Source: Conus ventricosus
Lineage: Eukaryota; Mollusca; Gastropoda; Neogastropoda; Conidae
NCBI GenBank assembly: GCA_018398815.1
Contig: CM031596.1
Span: 72,146,382-72,210,381 of the forward strand
Length of the DNA: 64,000 bases
Reading direction: 5' to 3'
In this document: one piece after another, positions 13,500 through 24,351 of the stretch
How positions within the stretch are numbered: position 1 is the first letter of the stretch
Layout: every line of letters starts with the position of its first letter
The notes under the pieces: generated by a model
Database searches by the model: none
What the model was told of the DNA's origin: nothing
What the model saw: only the letters and a program-made list of their open reading frames with translations
Program-made: the position numbers and the translations under genes

Positions 13500-14170
13500 A
13501 AAGGGGCCGTCAGGGACGCAAAAGGGGGGTACATATGTTATAGTAAGACAACAATCCGATGGAGTGACCTGATCCGTTTCTTTGTAGTGGTTTAGTAAAG
13601 ATAAATCTTTTCACTTTATTTCCTTCTGGCATCATTGTTCCCACCTGAACTAGTGTGACCCAAAAACTCGAGATTTGAAAACCGGCACGAATTTTAGGAT
13701 GTCTCGCAGTCAAACCAAAACCACTGAGTCTGGAAAAAAACAGACCGTATGTTAGAAAGGAGGTCACTCATGACGTTGCAGCCAACAAAATATCGTCAAA
13801 AAAATCTGACTGCACCACCACTCATGGAGTTTCAGGGCTCGCTTCATTCTAGCAAAGAAAGCTGGGCATTTTGCATAAACCAATGGCATTTTCGTCATGG
13901 AAAAAGACCAAAAGGTGTTGAAATCTGTCTTTTTCCTTATCAGCTTCAGCCATTGGGAATCTGCCAGTTCCATTTAGTTCAAAGTCTACTTTCACAAAAT
14001 ATTTCCTTTTGAGGAGCTGACACAGAAGTTCTTCATGTAGGGGATGGGCTCGGATCGAACACAGTGATCTTATTTAATTTCCTGTAATCGATGCAGAAAC
14101 GCACGAGCATCAGGTTTGTCCACAATCAACTGGTGAGCTGTACGGAGATGTAGGTTCTATGACCTTTAAA
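13500..14170 (-). pseudogene. Reverse transcriptase domain of the LTR element
   Basis: Reading the minus strand from 14170 downwards, the RFCIDYRKLN motif appears near 14085-14115. A K-KTDFNTFWSF segment with the K-P-l-Y-A-K-C-P-A region follows at 13840-13950, then the catalytic DDILLAATS near 13770-13795, and then GLTAR-P and EFLGH-like connection motifs to about 13630. These are fingers, palm and thumb landmarks of Ty3/Gypsy RT. At least four frame changes interrupt the domain. Confidence 0.85.
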
Positions 14171-14870
14171 TCCAGTTTACTTGATTTCTCTCTCGAACAA
14201 CCTCTTTTTTGCAAGGGACGGGGGGTATGTTGGTTCGCACTGGTTATTTCTCAGTGTTAACTGATACTCTATGGGGTTCACTACAGTCACTGTACCTGGG
14301 GGGTATCTGTCAACACATCCTGAAAAGTCTTTCAAAAATTTTTTTGAGTGTTTATTTGACTTGCAGACAAATCATCGACGAACCCATCATCATAGGTTTC
14401 ACCTTTGATAGACAGTGTAGGTAGGGGTACAACATCTCTGCACTGGTAGATTTTAACACTCCTAATTTGCCGGTTTTCACAACCTTTGACCTGTCCCTGT
14501 TACGTTACATTGGGACAAAATCATCACTGATAATATCTGTCATGTTGACATCAGTTCTGCTAGGACATATCCATTCAACGGACTGGATGATGGGCAACTT
14601 TGTACGTTTCAAATACTTCTTCAAAACATGTGTCACATGGAATACTTCTCAGTGTTTGCCATTTTGATCTTATAATTAAAACTGCAGCAAGTTTTCGACC
14701 ACCTGAAAAGGACCCCTTCCACATAACACCCGAAGCTTGGTATGTTCATCAGATGAGTAGTACAAGACTTTTATCCCCTACATGAAGGAACGTACTTTGC
14801 TTTTCTGTCTGCAAAGACTTGTACAATCTGTTTTTCCTATCAGCGACTGTTGAGCAAGCTCACATGCATC
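14171..14870 (-). pseudogene. Linker and C-terminal part of integrase, LTR element
   Basis: This minus-strand segment lies between the integrase core and RT. Around 14590-14800 there are pieces resembling the post-core integrase region that ends in a WKGPF-like box (VLWKGPFQVV-type pattern near 14700-14740) and an LKKYLK-like basic stretch. Below that I see no motif until RT. The placement between core and RT is what one expects if integrase precedes RT in the polyprotein. Confidence 0.5.
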
Positions 14871-15600
14871 TTACAAACGATTATGCTGTTCATAAACGTA
14901 TTGGTAAACAGTTATACTGTCAGGGATGTCCGTCTTTTTTTCGTCATTGTCATCTGTAGATCCAAAGGACCCTTGTGGCGTGTCCAAAAAGAAACTCGAA
15001 TGGTGAGAATCCCCAGCGTTCGTTCGGCATTTCCCTGTATTGCGAAAAGCAAAATGCCCGTATGAAACGTCAATCATGGGGTTCCTTCCTTGCAACCTTC
15101 CTCAAAATGTGGACTTTAACGTTCCATTGAAACGTTCAACATGCCATTCGATATTGGGGATGATATGGCGTGGTTGAATGAAGAGATTGACAACGTCTGT
15201 AAATTTCTCTCATGAGATCGGAAATGAATTGCGTTCAGCAATCCGAGAGAAGTTTCGTCTGGAAGAACCCCTCTCTTGAAAAAACGCAAGTAGGGCTTCA
15301 GCGACAGACACTGTATCAATTTTCTTCAGTGGAATCGCTTCTGGAAACCTTGTCGCTGTATCCACCAAAGTTAAGATTTTTAGCGTTATCCGGAAGCAAA
15401 AACAAAGGGGGGGGACCAGGTTGGGAAAGGTCCCAACAAGATCAATAGCCACCTTCCGCAATCGGACCGGAAATGGAGGCATTTTGTGCAAAAGGTGACA
15501 TGGGACGCGACCTTTCTGAGATGTGTTTGGAGATGTCACTTGCGCGCAGTATTCTGTAACTTCCTTTGTGGACACCGGGCCAATAAAAAGAAATCAAGAA
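14871..15600 (-). pseudogene. Integrase catalytic core of the LTR element
   Basis: Minus-strand frames contain VAIDLVG near 15435, ILTLVDTATRFPEAIPLK near 15330-15385 and VAEALLAFF. Further down come a histidine-rich TTPYHPQ-like patch (about 15140-15180) and an NERWGFSPFE-like box (about 15000-15040). Together these are the rve-fold core of Gypsy integrases, with the first catalytic Asp in the DLVG segment. The frame shifts several times. The core lies upstream of RT on the coding strand, opposite to ordinary Gypsy order. Confidence 0.8.
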
Positions 15601-15850
15601 CTCTCTTTAATGTTTTTATTCTTTTGATTCCGCAGTGACCTCAGCGAAACAAGTATCATGAGCCGTGTGTAGTTCTGTCTCTCTAAGTGGCTTTGGGAAC
15701 GACAACTTGTTTGTTGTCCTGTCCAGGCACACACTGTAGAGAAGGTCAGAGTCCAGTATGTACGTTGGTTTGTCCGTTGGTATGTCAGTGACAGTCTGTT
15801 TAGCAGCAGAAGTATTGTCGTCAACGTCTCGTCTTTTCCCTGCATTTCTT
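15601..15850 (-). pseudogene. Integrase N-terminal zinc-binding region, LTR element
   Basis: The minus strand shows a LREQ/ETELHTAHD-type segment with spaced His residues near 15650-15690, just ahead of the core, as in the HHCC zinc finger of retroviral-type integrases. The two Cys expected downstream fall in the frame-shifted join near 15550-15600 (EYCA). This supports a complete integrase in the ancestor. Confidence 0.55.
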
Positions 15851-15999
15851 TTAGATCATCTGGGGTTTTCTGGAGTTCATCAGTTTTGAGATTTTGCAGC
15901 TTTTTAGCCTTCCTGCTCTAGGATGTCTGACTGTACTGCAGACAAGGAACAAACGATCCTCCAGCACCACATGTACTGTAGCGACCACTGGCAAATTGG

Positions 16000-16330
16000 C
16001 CAAGATCAAGTGCAGATGGGTTTTCGATAACACAGGCGGTGAGAATCCGGGTCGTACGTGTATCGACGAAATTTTCGCCCGTGGACACGTTCCCCGATTA
16101 TCTTGCCTCCAACGACCTACACTTTTGGACCGTGTAGATACTGGTTTCGAAGCACGAAGTTGTTCTTACACCAGCAGTAGTGCACCCAGTGTCTCGCAAA
16201 AACGAAGCCTTGCATCCGTTGATGGCTTGTTTTCTAACACCAGTCCATCAACAGATTGATCTGGTGCCAAAACAAGGCTTCTTCCAAATCAGTGGCGACT
16301 AATGCGGATTTTGAATCATTTGGTTTGATA
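16000..16330 (-). pseudogene. Aspartic protease remnant of the LTR element
   Basis: At 16176-16193 the minus strand reads D-T-G-C-T-T, preceded by a hydrophobic F-L-R, which matches the active-site D-T/S-G motif of retroviral-type aspartic proteases. A downstream VVGGKIIGERV-like stretch (about 16085-16120) resembles a flap and second strand region. The protease sits between gag and integrase on the coding strand, which is the expected place. Confidence 0.65.
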
Positions 16331-16339
16331 GGGCAAATT

Positions 16340-17561
16340 CTTTTCAAAGGAACTTACCCTCACAAAAGAAAACATCGCATTGTCTGATCGGCAGCTGATT
16401 GATTGTGAGAATCTGTTTTTGTCCACGAAACTGCCCAAACGGTCTACGCGTGTGGTCGGTTGTCCACGACTTCGGAACGTTTGCTGAGGAGCAAAGGGTT
16501 TGGTTTTTCCGGCGGAGAGTACGGGTATTGACGAAAGTCACACGAACCGCGGAAGATCCTGTCGGTCAATCCTAGGATAAGTATATCCTTGAAGGAATCA
16601 GAAATGACCCACGTATCCCTTGACTGTAACTTCCCTTGTCCCGATGGGATAGTACATGACACGCCCATGAGACTCAAGATGGAAAAATTCTCCTTTCCTA
16701 GCACGCCCTTATCTGGGTTGTGCGATACAATACTGATCAGCCATCGGACACCATTTCCTCAACGCTTTCAAATTGCCTTTCTTAGGGAAAGTGGCCAGAT
16801 CTTTGACTCACGCTCTGCCCCAGTATATTACAGCAGGAGATCTGCAGTGATTGAAACGTTTTGTTCGTTTTAGAAAAATCTATCCATCGATCCCCCAAAC
16901 TTGACTCATACGGTAGAAAGACGGAGACGATTCTCCTTTGTCAGGGCACAGAACGGAAACGTTCGCGAAAACGATCAGCAGAACATTGAAATTTCTTGAG
17001 GAGTTCTTCTTTCAACGGATCCAGTTAATTTTTGTTTCGCAGCGAGTGTGTGGTACAGTGCCAAAGTGCTACCCGTCTTAACAACGACCCAATAGACATG
17101 TTCCACTTTTCCTTTGGCCTACCCAAGGACGGTTTGGACTTTCAAAGCGAAAGGAAAGCTATCGATGTCATCGTTTTTTCTCGAAGGCTGGTAACTTTGG
17201 AATATATGCTGTTGTTTGGTTGAGGTGCGCTTTGCGGAAACGATGGTGGAGCGTTCTCTCGATGTGTAATTCTTCTAATCTCAGACATCGGTCTCTAATT
17301 CTAACTGTCTCAATTTACATTGGCGTTCTTACTCTTCCCCCCCCCCCGTTCCTTGTAGTCTTCTTTCTTCAGCTTCCCTGTTAGTCTATTTTCTTCAGCT
17401 TCTGCTTCCCTCTGTAGTCTCTCTTCGTCTCTCTCTCTTAACCTGTCTGCCCTATCTATGCATTGTTGCACATAGTTAGTAAGTTTTTTCTCCATCAAAA
17501 CCAACGTTCGATTTTGTTGAACATATTTATCAAAATCATCATAATGAACGTCACAAAACAA
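16340..17561 (-). pseudogene. gag-like region of the LTR element
   Basis: A minus-strand frame from an ATG at 17561 to about 17310 encodes about 80 residues dominated by a charged coiled coil (ERDEERLQREAEAEE). This type of start is common in gag of Gmr1-like elements. Below it the reading is broken. A short Cys-containing piece near 16350-16400 might be a zinc-knuckle remnant, but I cannot confirm the spacing. The assignment rests on position and the coiled coil. Confidence 0.55.
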
Positions 17562-18519
17562 TTTCTATGTATGAATAAAATAAGCGATATATGATGGCGC
17601 TTTATGTTTCACAAAAAATGTAATATAGTATTATACATTCAGAATTCGAATTTCGGTGTAAACAGAAAACAGCTTACTAAAAACAAGGTAGATATGAAAC
17701 ACAAGGAATGTATTTTCCCAGACAACAGGGTTTTCAATTTGTAATTTTTAAAAAAAAATACGTTCTATCGCAATCGTTTTTTTCCTAAGAAAGGAAAAAA
17801 ACCCAATAAAGTTTTCTGGAAATAAATTCTTTATAAAGTTTATGTTCTTAAAAAAATTAAGGGTTCCTGTTGTCAGTCTTTCTTTCTTACTAATTCCAAA
17901 TGTATTTACAAAAACAAAATGTATCGCCTTATACGATAAATAAATGAATAGTAAATTTACAAAAACAAAGGAAGCACAAACAATTAAAAGAGGGGAAGAA
18001 ACACAAACTAGCGGAATCCCTTACCTAAATGATGAAAATGTAGAAAGAAAAATAGATAGGAGCTTATTGAGGAGAAAGTTTTAACAGGTTTTGGAAAAAG
18101 GGGGGGTGACAAAGGAAATGTATGGATACACAGGTCGGAATAGTAAGAATGAAATAAGGAAAAGCAAAAAGAAGCCCTCAGACAGCACTAGTGGTCACTG
18201 GCTCCCGTGAAACTGGAGTCGGAAAACAAATCACGCACAATATACGCAAAACACTACAGTAAAGTTATAAAATAATAAACAATCAATCAATAACTGTACA
18301 TTCACCCCCAAACGCAAAGAAAAATCTCGCAACACACACCTCCCCCCCCCTAATCCCAAAAAGATAAAGATGTTTTATTTGGGCTGGCGGGTAATTCAAC
18401 TCCACACCTACGCTAGGTTGCATGGACGGAGGTGGAAGTCGATCCCACACTTGAGGGGCAAGGGGAGAAAAATCAATATGAAACAATAGGAAAGGGAAAG
18501 AACTAGATATTTACGAGAA

Positions 18520-18715
18520 CGGAAGGACTACGACTCCCCAACGCATGCCCCCTGCTAAACGCAGGAAGTAGGGTTGGGGCTATCAGTCCTGGGACGGGGA
18601 CAAAACAGAATTCTAATAGTCTAAGGGAAGGACAGCGATCCTCAACGCCCTGCCCCCTTGCTGCCAGGCAACGAGCAAAGAGGAGGTTGAGGCTAGCGGT
18701 CCTGGGTGGGGAGGG
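18520..18715 (+). repeat. Diverged tandem duplication of about 100 bp
   Basis: Two successive segments share the order AAGGAC..CGA..CTC..CAACGC..TGCCCCC..GAGG/AGGGTTG..GGCTA..GGTCCTGGG. The first is about 18523-18600 and the second about 18628-18712. The second has an extra GAGCAAAGAGG-like stretch. The duplication lies in the 5' leader of the retroelement. Confidence 0.6.
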
Positions 18716-18879
18716 TCAAAAAGGAAGCTACCAAAAAAAGAACCTTAACGGAGGAGAGAAGTAGAGCAACCAAAAGAATGTCCAACACCCAAACACATAA
18801 GAAATAGAACAAAAAACAACAAATGCAAATATTTAAATACTCAATAAATAATTAAATAATTTCTTTCGTTTTTTCTTCC

Positions 18880-19175
18880 CTCAAAACCCTTGAGGGTAAT
18901 AAAATCAAAATCCTCTTTTTTCCCAACTGAAAATATCTTTTTTATTTCCAGGCCCCGAGGGTACAAACACAAATCTTTTTTTTCTCTTGTTTCCTTCCCC
19001 CCCCCCCTCAAACCCTTGGGGTACAAATCAAAATCTTTTTTTCTCGGCCCCCCCCCCCCCCAAGGGCACAAAATAGAAAATCTTTCTTTTTTTTCACCCA
19101 AACCGAGGGGGACAACAGAAATCCTTCCTTGAAGGTACAAATAGAAATCTTTTTCTTTTTTCCAGGGGGGAAAAC
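18880..19175 (+). repeat. Pyrimidine-rich minisatellite, unit about 60 bp
   Basis: Five to six imperfect units each have a CCC/GGG-flanked AAACC..GAGGGTACAAA core followed by AAATCTTTTTT(T)C. Poly-C runs of 9-14 bases vary between units and are likely unreliable. Apparent reading frames through it are products of the repeat. Confidence 0.7.
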
Positions 19176-19178
19176 AAC

Positions 19179-19197
19179 GCAGCTAAGTCGGGTCCCA
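19179..19197 (-). promoter_or_regulatory. Candidate tRNA primer-binding site
   Basis: One base inside the 5' LTR, the minus strand reads TGGGACCCGACTTAGC. It begins with TGG, as expected for pairing with the CCA end of a tRNA. I cannot assign the tRNA by eye. Confidence 0.45.
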
Positions 19198-19198
19198 C

Positions 19199-20268
19199 TG
19201 TCTCACACTGTCACTTTTGCACACTTGCATTCATGACAGCAGTTCTCCATTGCAGCACGCAATCTTTCCAATCAACAAAAGGCGCACTACTGAATGTTTT
19301 TCTTCCCCCGCTCCTTCGGGAAAACCTTAGTACTAAATCACATCAAACAATTTTAACAGCTTTAATATTGTATCTCTCTTTACACTGAGAGATAAACTCA
19401 GTGATCCAAGTTTCTATAAAGTCCTGGCCTTCAAACTACATTGCCTAAGATCCAGACCCGGAGAATAAATAATTTTTTCACTCTTGATGATTACCTGCAT
19501 CTGAATTTGGACTCGCTCCATACCATCATGATTCTCTGTCTCTCTGGACGTGTATCGCCCCCTTGAATTCTCCCGTCCACTGGGAGATATGAGCTCCGGT
19601 TCCTCCCTCGACTTCTCTGTCACTGGAGTGACGAGTTTCCCCACTCTCTCCTCGTCTTCTCTGTCTCTGGAGAGATGACGAGTTCCAATCCTCTCCCTGG
19701 AGTCGTTTAATTGCGGCTGAACTACTGGCGTGTTCCCCACACCCTGGCCATCCTTAACCCCTTCACGGGGGAAAGGTTGAAGGTGATGGGCGAAGGTTGT
19801 GAGGGCTCACTGAAACACGAATAAGGTTCGTGGGTAAGTAACTGCTTCCCAATTTAATTTGAATTCTTTCTTTTTCTTTTCTTTAAGTTTTCCTTGTAGC
19901 TTTCCCCAACTATTTATGGCTCACCTGTAATGCTGGTCAGCAGTGAGGCCAGCGTCCTGACAGTTCGAGTCTCTAGGCCAATCTGCTGGGCTAAAAACTG
20001 ATTCTTTCCTCCCTCCTCTAGTGAGTGATATCAGTGTTCAAAACACATGACAGCCCCTTACCAGCCTTGTTAAACTATCTCTCAGTGGTCACTTTCACCC
20101 AATGACACCCTTCTTGCTTTAAAGTTATTCTCACATTATTTGGGGACGCCCGCTATACTAGTCAAGCCACAGAATATTCGTCCTTTTTAGTAGTGGCATG
20201 GGGAATGAGTCATATCACTAAACTACCTGTGATGGAGCGTCACTGCCTTGATGTGAGGCTACGTCACA
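19199..20268 (-). repeat. 5' LTR of the Gypsy-type element
   Basis: This is the sister copy of 10656-11760. It starts TGTCTCACAC and ends CGTCACA on the plus strand, so the element-sense LTR begins TGTG and ends CA. It is followed at once by satellite sequence (ATTTAACGTGG). Differences from the other LTR are mostly single-base indels, so LTR divergence should not be used for dating without better sequence. Confidence 0.85.
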
Positions 20269-22437
20269 AAGAACAAAATTTAACGTGGGTACGCTATTTA
20301 GGCCCATTCACACACAAAAACGGGACTATGGAGGAAGGGATGGAGGAACGGTGTAGGGGTGAGGGCTGGAGGAAATGGAGTGAGGAGGGAGGCAGATATA
20401 CGAGACTTATGTGGGAAAAACGTTGTCACATTGGCCTGTAAACGTTCATATGACATGGATCCCACATGTGGTATTAAACATATTTGTTACTAATCCTCAG
20501 TATGTCAAGTGCACTCATAGTAATAGTCCACTTCACAACTTTGCAAACACCGTCGCGATGGGTCTTAGTGAGGATTTCCTTTCACAACAAGTTTGCTCCA
20601 GGAAGAAGTGTGGTGTTGAACTTGGCCACAATCACGGACGGATTGACCAAGGTCTTCCTCTTATCCCCAATAGTTGCCATTATTTGCGTATAACTGTTTT
20701 GTTTGACAAGCTCTGTGTGCTGCCTGCACATTAGCTTTGTAGTGAGCTTGACGCTGTCTGTGCACATTGTTGATGTACTAACATTAGTTTTCTCTGTGTT
20801 GGGTAAAGGCATCGATTTTGAGATCACGTGCGGTTGTATTATTTTCCTGTCATAGCCGTCAGTAATTTTTTTTACACTAACAGTGATAGCACATCTGTTT
20901 CTGCCTACGCACCTTTTCTCAGTGTCCTGGCACACTATCAGTCAGTGTGTACTGGCGCCACACAGTTCATGTGATTTCCGTTCATTGTTTTGCGTGTCAT
21001 ACAAAGGTCTGGCAAACGAAGTAGGCAAAATGATGATCATTGTCAGTACATGGGTATCGGTATCACATTGTTTTACTGTCTGCATCAGCACATCGCACCC
21101 GAAACTGGGCAGTGTTGGCAAAAGGTAAACCAGATAAGATGAAAGGCTGCCTTGCTTACCATTGGCTTCTTTCGGTGTGCACAGTGTTATCCCTGTTTAG
21201 CTGAGGGGGCACTTTCTGCGATAACCGACATGACGCATGTGGCGTAAACGTGAAGGGATAATCGGTTATAGTATTGAACCTCAGAAACGATGGACAATTT
21301 GGTTTACTTTGCCTTCCGTTTTGAATGGAGATAGAATGTTTGCAGTGCTAGAGTTCAGCATACTTTTAAGTTGCCAGGAGACTCTAACAGGCTACGATCA
21401 GACTTGTGTAGGAAACACTAAGATTTGAACTAGCTGCTGGTTAGGGAGGACATAAGTGTAACTCATGAGGCATAAAATTATCAAAGTAGAGTAGGTGTCT
21501 ATTCGCAGTTGGGGTTAAGACATCCGTCTAAAAATGGCACGGCTTCAGATGCCCCCCCAATCCAAAGTTGCGGGTTCGAGTCCCCGTGCCCGCCCGCCAC
21601 ATGTGGGAAAAAATGTGAAAAAAAAATGAGAAGAATAGTTGATTAGTTAGTTAAGTAGAAAGTAAGGTAGTTAGTTAGGTAGGTAGTTAGTTAGCTAGTT
21701 AATTAGTTAGTTAATGAGAGATAAGCTTTATCTATTTTTCTTTATTATTTTTTGGCTTCTGCCAGACTACAAGTAGTAAAGAGCCTCTTTCTGTATGTCT
21801 CTGACTTTGTAATTGTCTTTTTTTTAATCGAAAAAACAAAATATGTATGTACATACGTATATAATAAGATAAAACAAATTAATTAATAGAGTAGAAAAAA
21901 CAAAAACAAAGAAGAGATGGAAATAGGAAGATAAAGAAAGAATAAGTACGAAATGTAAGACAGGGAGGACTGATGTGCCATGAAGACGTTATGAGAAGAT
22001 GATTAGAAATTCAGAATAATAGAACTAAATAACCAACTAACTAACTAACTGACTAACTAACTAATGAATTCTTTTTTTCACTTATTCACTGTGCAGCCTT
22101 CGGGGTTTTGTTTTCCATTTTGTTTATCTCTCTTGCTTTTTTTGTTCTTTTCCATCCCTCCCTCCTTCCTTCCCTCCCTCCTTCCTTCCTGTCTTTCTTT
22201 CTTTCTTTCTTTCGTCCGTTTTTTCATTATTTCCTCTAGTGGTATAATTGTCAAAACGTCTATGTTATCCTCAATGAAGTTTTAGTAATTCCCAAACCTT
22301 TATGGTATATGAATTATTCCTTGTTTTTTTCCATTTATTTATTTACTTATATACTTATTACTTATTTATCTTTTTCTTGATATATTTATTTATTATTTAT
22401 GTATTCATTGAGGCATTTATTTAGGTATTTAGGTATG

Positions 22438-22523
22438 AAATTGAATACGTATTCAATTTGTGATTTTCAGAAAAGAGAGAGGAGAGAGAGAGAGAGAGGA
22501 GAGAGAGGAGAGAGGAGAGAGAG

Positions 22524-22556
<33 letters not shown>

Positions 22557-22557
22557 C

Positions 22558-22605
<48 letters not shown>

Positions 22606-24255
22606 GAGAGAGAGAATACGTATCCCAATAATTTAACGTGGTTTACGCTATTAAGGCCCATTCACACACAAAAACGGACTATGGAGGAATGGGATGGAGG
22701 AACGGGGTAGGGGTGAGGGCTGGGGGAGGAATGGGATGGAGGAACGGTGTAGGGGTGACGGCTGGGAGAAATGGAGTGAGGAGGGAGGCAGATATAGGAG
22801 ACTTATGTGGAAACAACGTTGTACATTTGGCCTTTACAAACGTTCATCATGGCATGGATCCCACATCGTGGTATTATACATATTTGTAACTAATCCTCAG
22901 TCTGTCAATGACACATAGTAATAGTCCACTTCACAACTTTGCAACACAACAGTGGCGATGGGTCCTAGTGAGGATTTCCTTTCACAACATGTTTGCTCCA
23001 GGTAGAAGTGATGTGTTGAACTTGGCCACAAAAAGTGCTGGAGGGGCACTTTCTGCGATACACAGCATGGACGCTGTGGCAGTAACGTGACAGGGAATAA
23101 TCGGTTATAGTATTGAACCTCAGAACGACGACAATGTGGTTACCTTGCCTTCAGTTTTGAATGGGGATAGCATGTTCTTCAGTGCTGAGTTCAGCATACT
23201 TTCTAAAGTTGCCAGGAGACTCCCAATAGGCATACGATCAGACTTGTGTAAAAACAACTGAAGATTTGAACTAGCTGCTGGTTAGGGAGGAACAAAAGTG
23301 AACTTCATAAGGCATAAATTTATCAATGTAGTGTAGGTGTCTCTTAGCAGTTGGGTAAGACATCCGTCTAAAAAGGCACGCCTTCAGACGCCCACCCATC
23401 CAAAAGTTGCGGGTTCGAGTCCCGGCCAAGCAAAGAAAAAATGTGAAGAAAAAAAATGTGAAGAAAAAAAAATGTGACGAAAAAAAAAGTGAAATAAAAA
23501 TGAGAAGGTTAGTTAAGTAGAAAGTTAGGTAGTTAGTTAATTAATTAGTTAATGAGAATAAGCTTTATCTCTTTTTCTTTATTATTTTTTTTGGCTTCTG
23601 CCAGACTACAAGTAGTAAAGAGCCTCTTTCTGTATGTCTCCGACTTTGTAATTGTCTTTTTTAAATCGAAAAAAAAACAAAATATGTATGTACATATGTA
23701 TATAATAAAAGAAAAACAAATTAATTAATAGAGTAGAAAAAACAAAAACAAAGAAGAGATGGAAATAGGAAGCTAAAGAAAGAAATAAGACAGGGAGGAC
23801 TGATGTGCCATGAAGACGTTATGAGAAGATGATTAGAAATTCAGAATAATAGAACTAAATAACTAACTAACTAACTGACTAACTAACTAATGAGCTCTTT
23901 TTTCACTTATTCACTGTGCAGCCTTCGGGGTTTTGTTTTCCATTTTGTTTATCTCTCTTGCTTTTTTTGTTCTTTTCCTTCCTCCCTCCTTCCTTCCCTC
24001 CCTCCTTCCTTCCTGTCTTTCTTTCTTCTTTCTTTCGTCCGTTTTTTCATTATTTGCTCTAGTGGTATAATTGTCAAAACGTCTATGTTATCCTCAATGA
24101 AGTTTTAGTAATTCACCAAAACCTTCATGGTATATGAATTATTCCTTGTTTTTTTCCATATATTTATTTACTTATATACTTATTTATCTTTTTCTTGATA
24201 TATTTATTTATTATTTCTGTATTCATTGAGGCATTTATTTAGGTATTTAGGTATG
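22438..24255 (+). repeat. Satellite unit 7, short type
   Basis: This is a cleaner 1.82-kb short unit. It has the palindrome at 22438, (GA)n at 22473-22614, two G-rich blocks at 22684-22770, the short-type junction near 23033, the tRNA-like segment at about 23333-23432 (B-box near 23412), and an AT block ending in CTCC/CTTT microsatellites. No gene is seen. Confidence 0.9.
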
Positions 24256-24307
24256 AAATTGAATACGTATTCAATTTGTGATTTTCAGAAAGAGAGAGAG
24301 GAGAGAG

Positions 24308-24351
<44 letters not shown>

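Larger units (their letters stand above)
17562..19198 (-). other. 5' leader of the LTR element
   Basis: About 1.6 kb lie between the 5' LTR and gag. It has no credible coding region. It contains an AT-rich part (17.6-18.3 kb), two diverged copies of a block of about 100 bp (about 18520-18715) and a pyrimidine-rich minisatellite (about 18880-19170). Confidence 0.6.
10656..20268 (-). mobile_element. Gypsy-type LTR retrotransposon, Gmr1-like order, decayed
   Basis: Two direct repeats of about 1.1 kb bound a 7.4-kb interior. Read on the minus strand, the interior gives a gag-like coiled coil, an aspartic protease DTGC motif, an integrase with zinc-binding and core regions, a reverse transcriptase with a DDIL motif, and RNase H. 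Integrase before RT is unusual for Gypsy (Metaviridae) elements and is known from the Gmr1 group. All reading frames are broken by many small indels, but the region is generally noisy, so the element may be less decayed than it looks. It inserted just after a satellite (GA)n tract. A clean target duplication is not visible. Confidence 0.85.
10525..22437 (+). repeat. Satellite unit 6, long type, split by an LTR retrotransposon
   Basis: The unit starts at the palindrome and (GA)n tract, is interrupted near 10656 by the LTR element, and resumes after 20268 at the ATTTAACGTGG landmark with the G-rich block. The long middle block, tRNA-like segment (about 21500-21590) and AT block follow. Net length without the insertion is about 2.3 kb. 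Confidence 0.8.

Noticed and set aside
18841..19140. Lys/Gly-rich and Pro-rich frames
   Set aside because: They follow the 60-bp pyrimidine minisatellite and its uncertain poly-C runs.
22467..22710. Open frames of alternating Arg-Glu or Ser-Leu around every (GA)n tract
   Set aside because: They are direct translations of the GA dinucleotide repeat, occur in several frames and both strands, and are not conserved in length between units.
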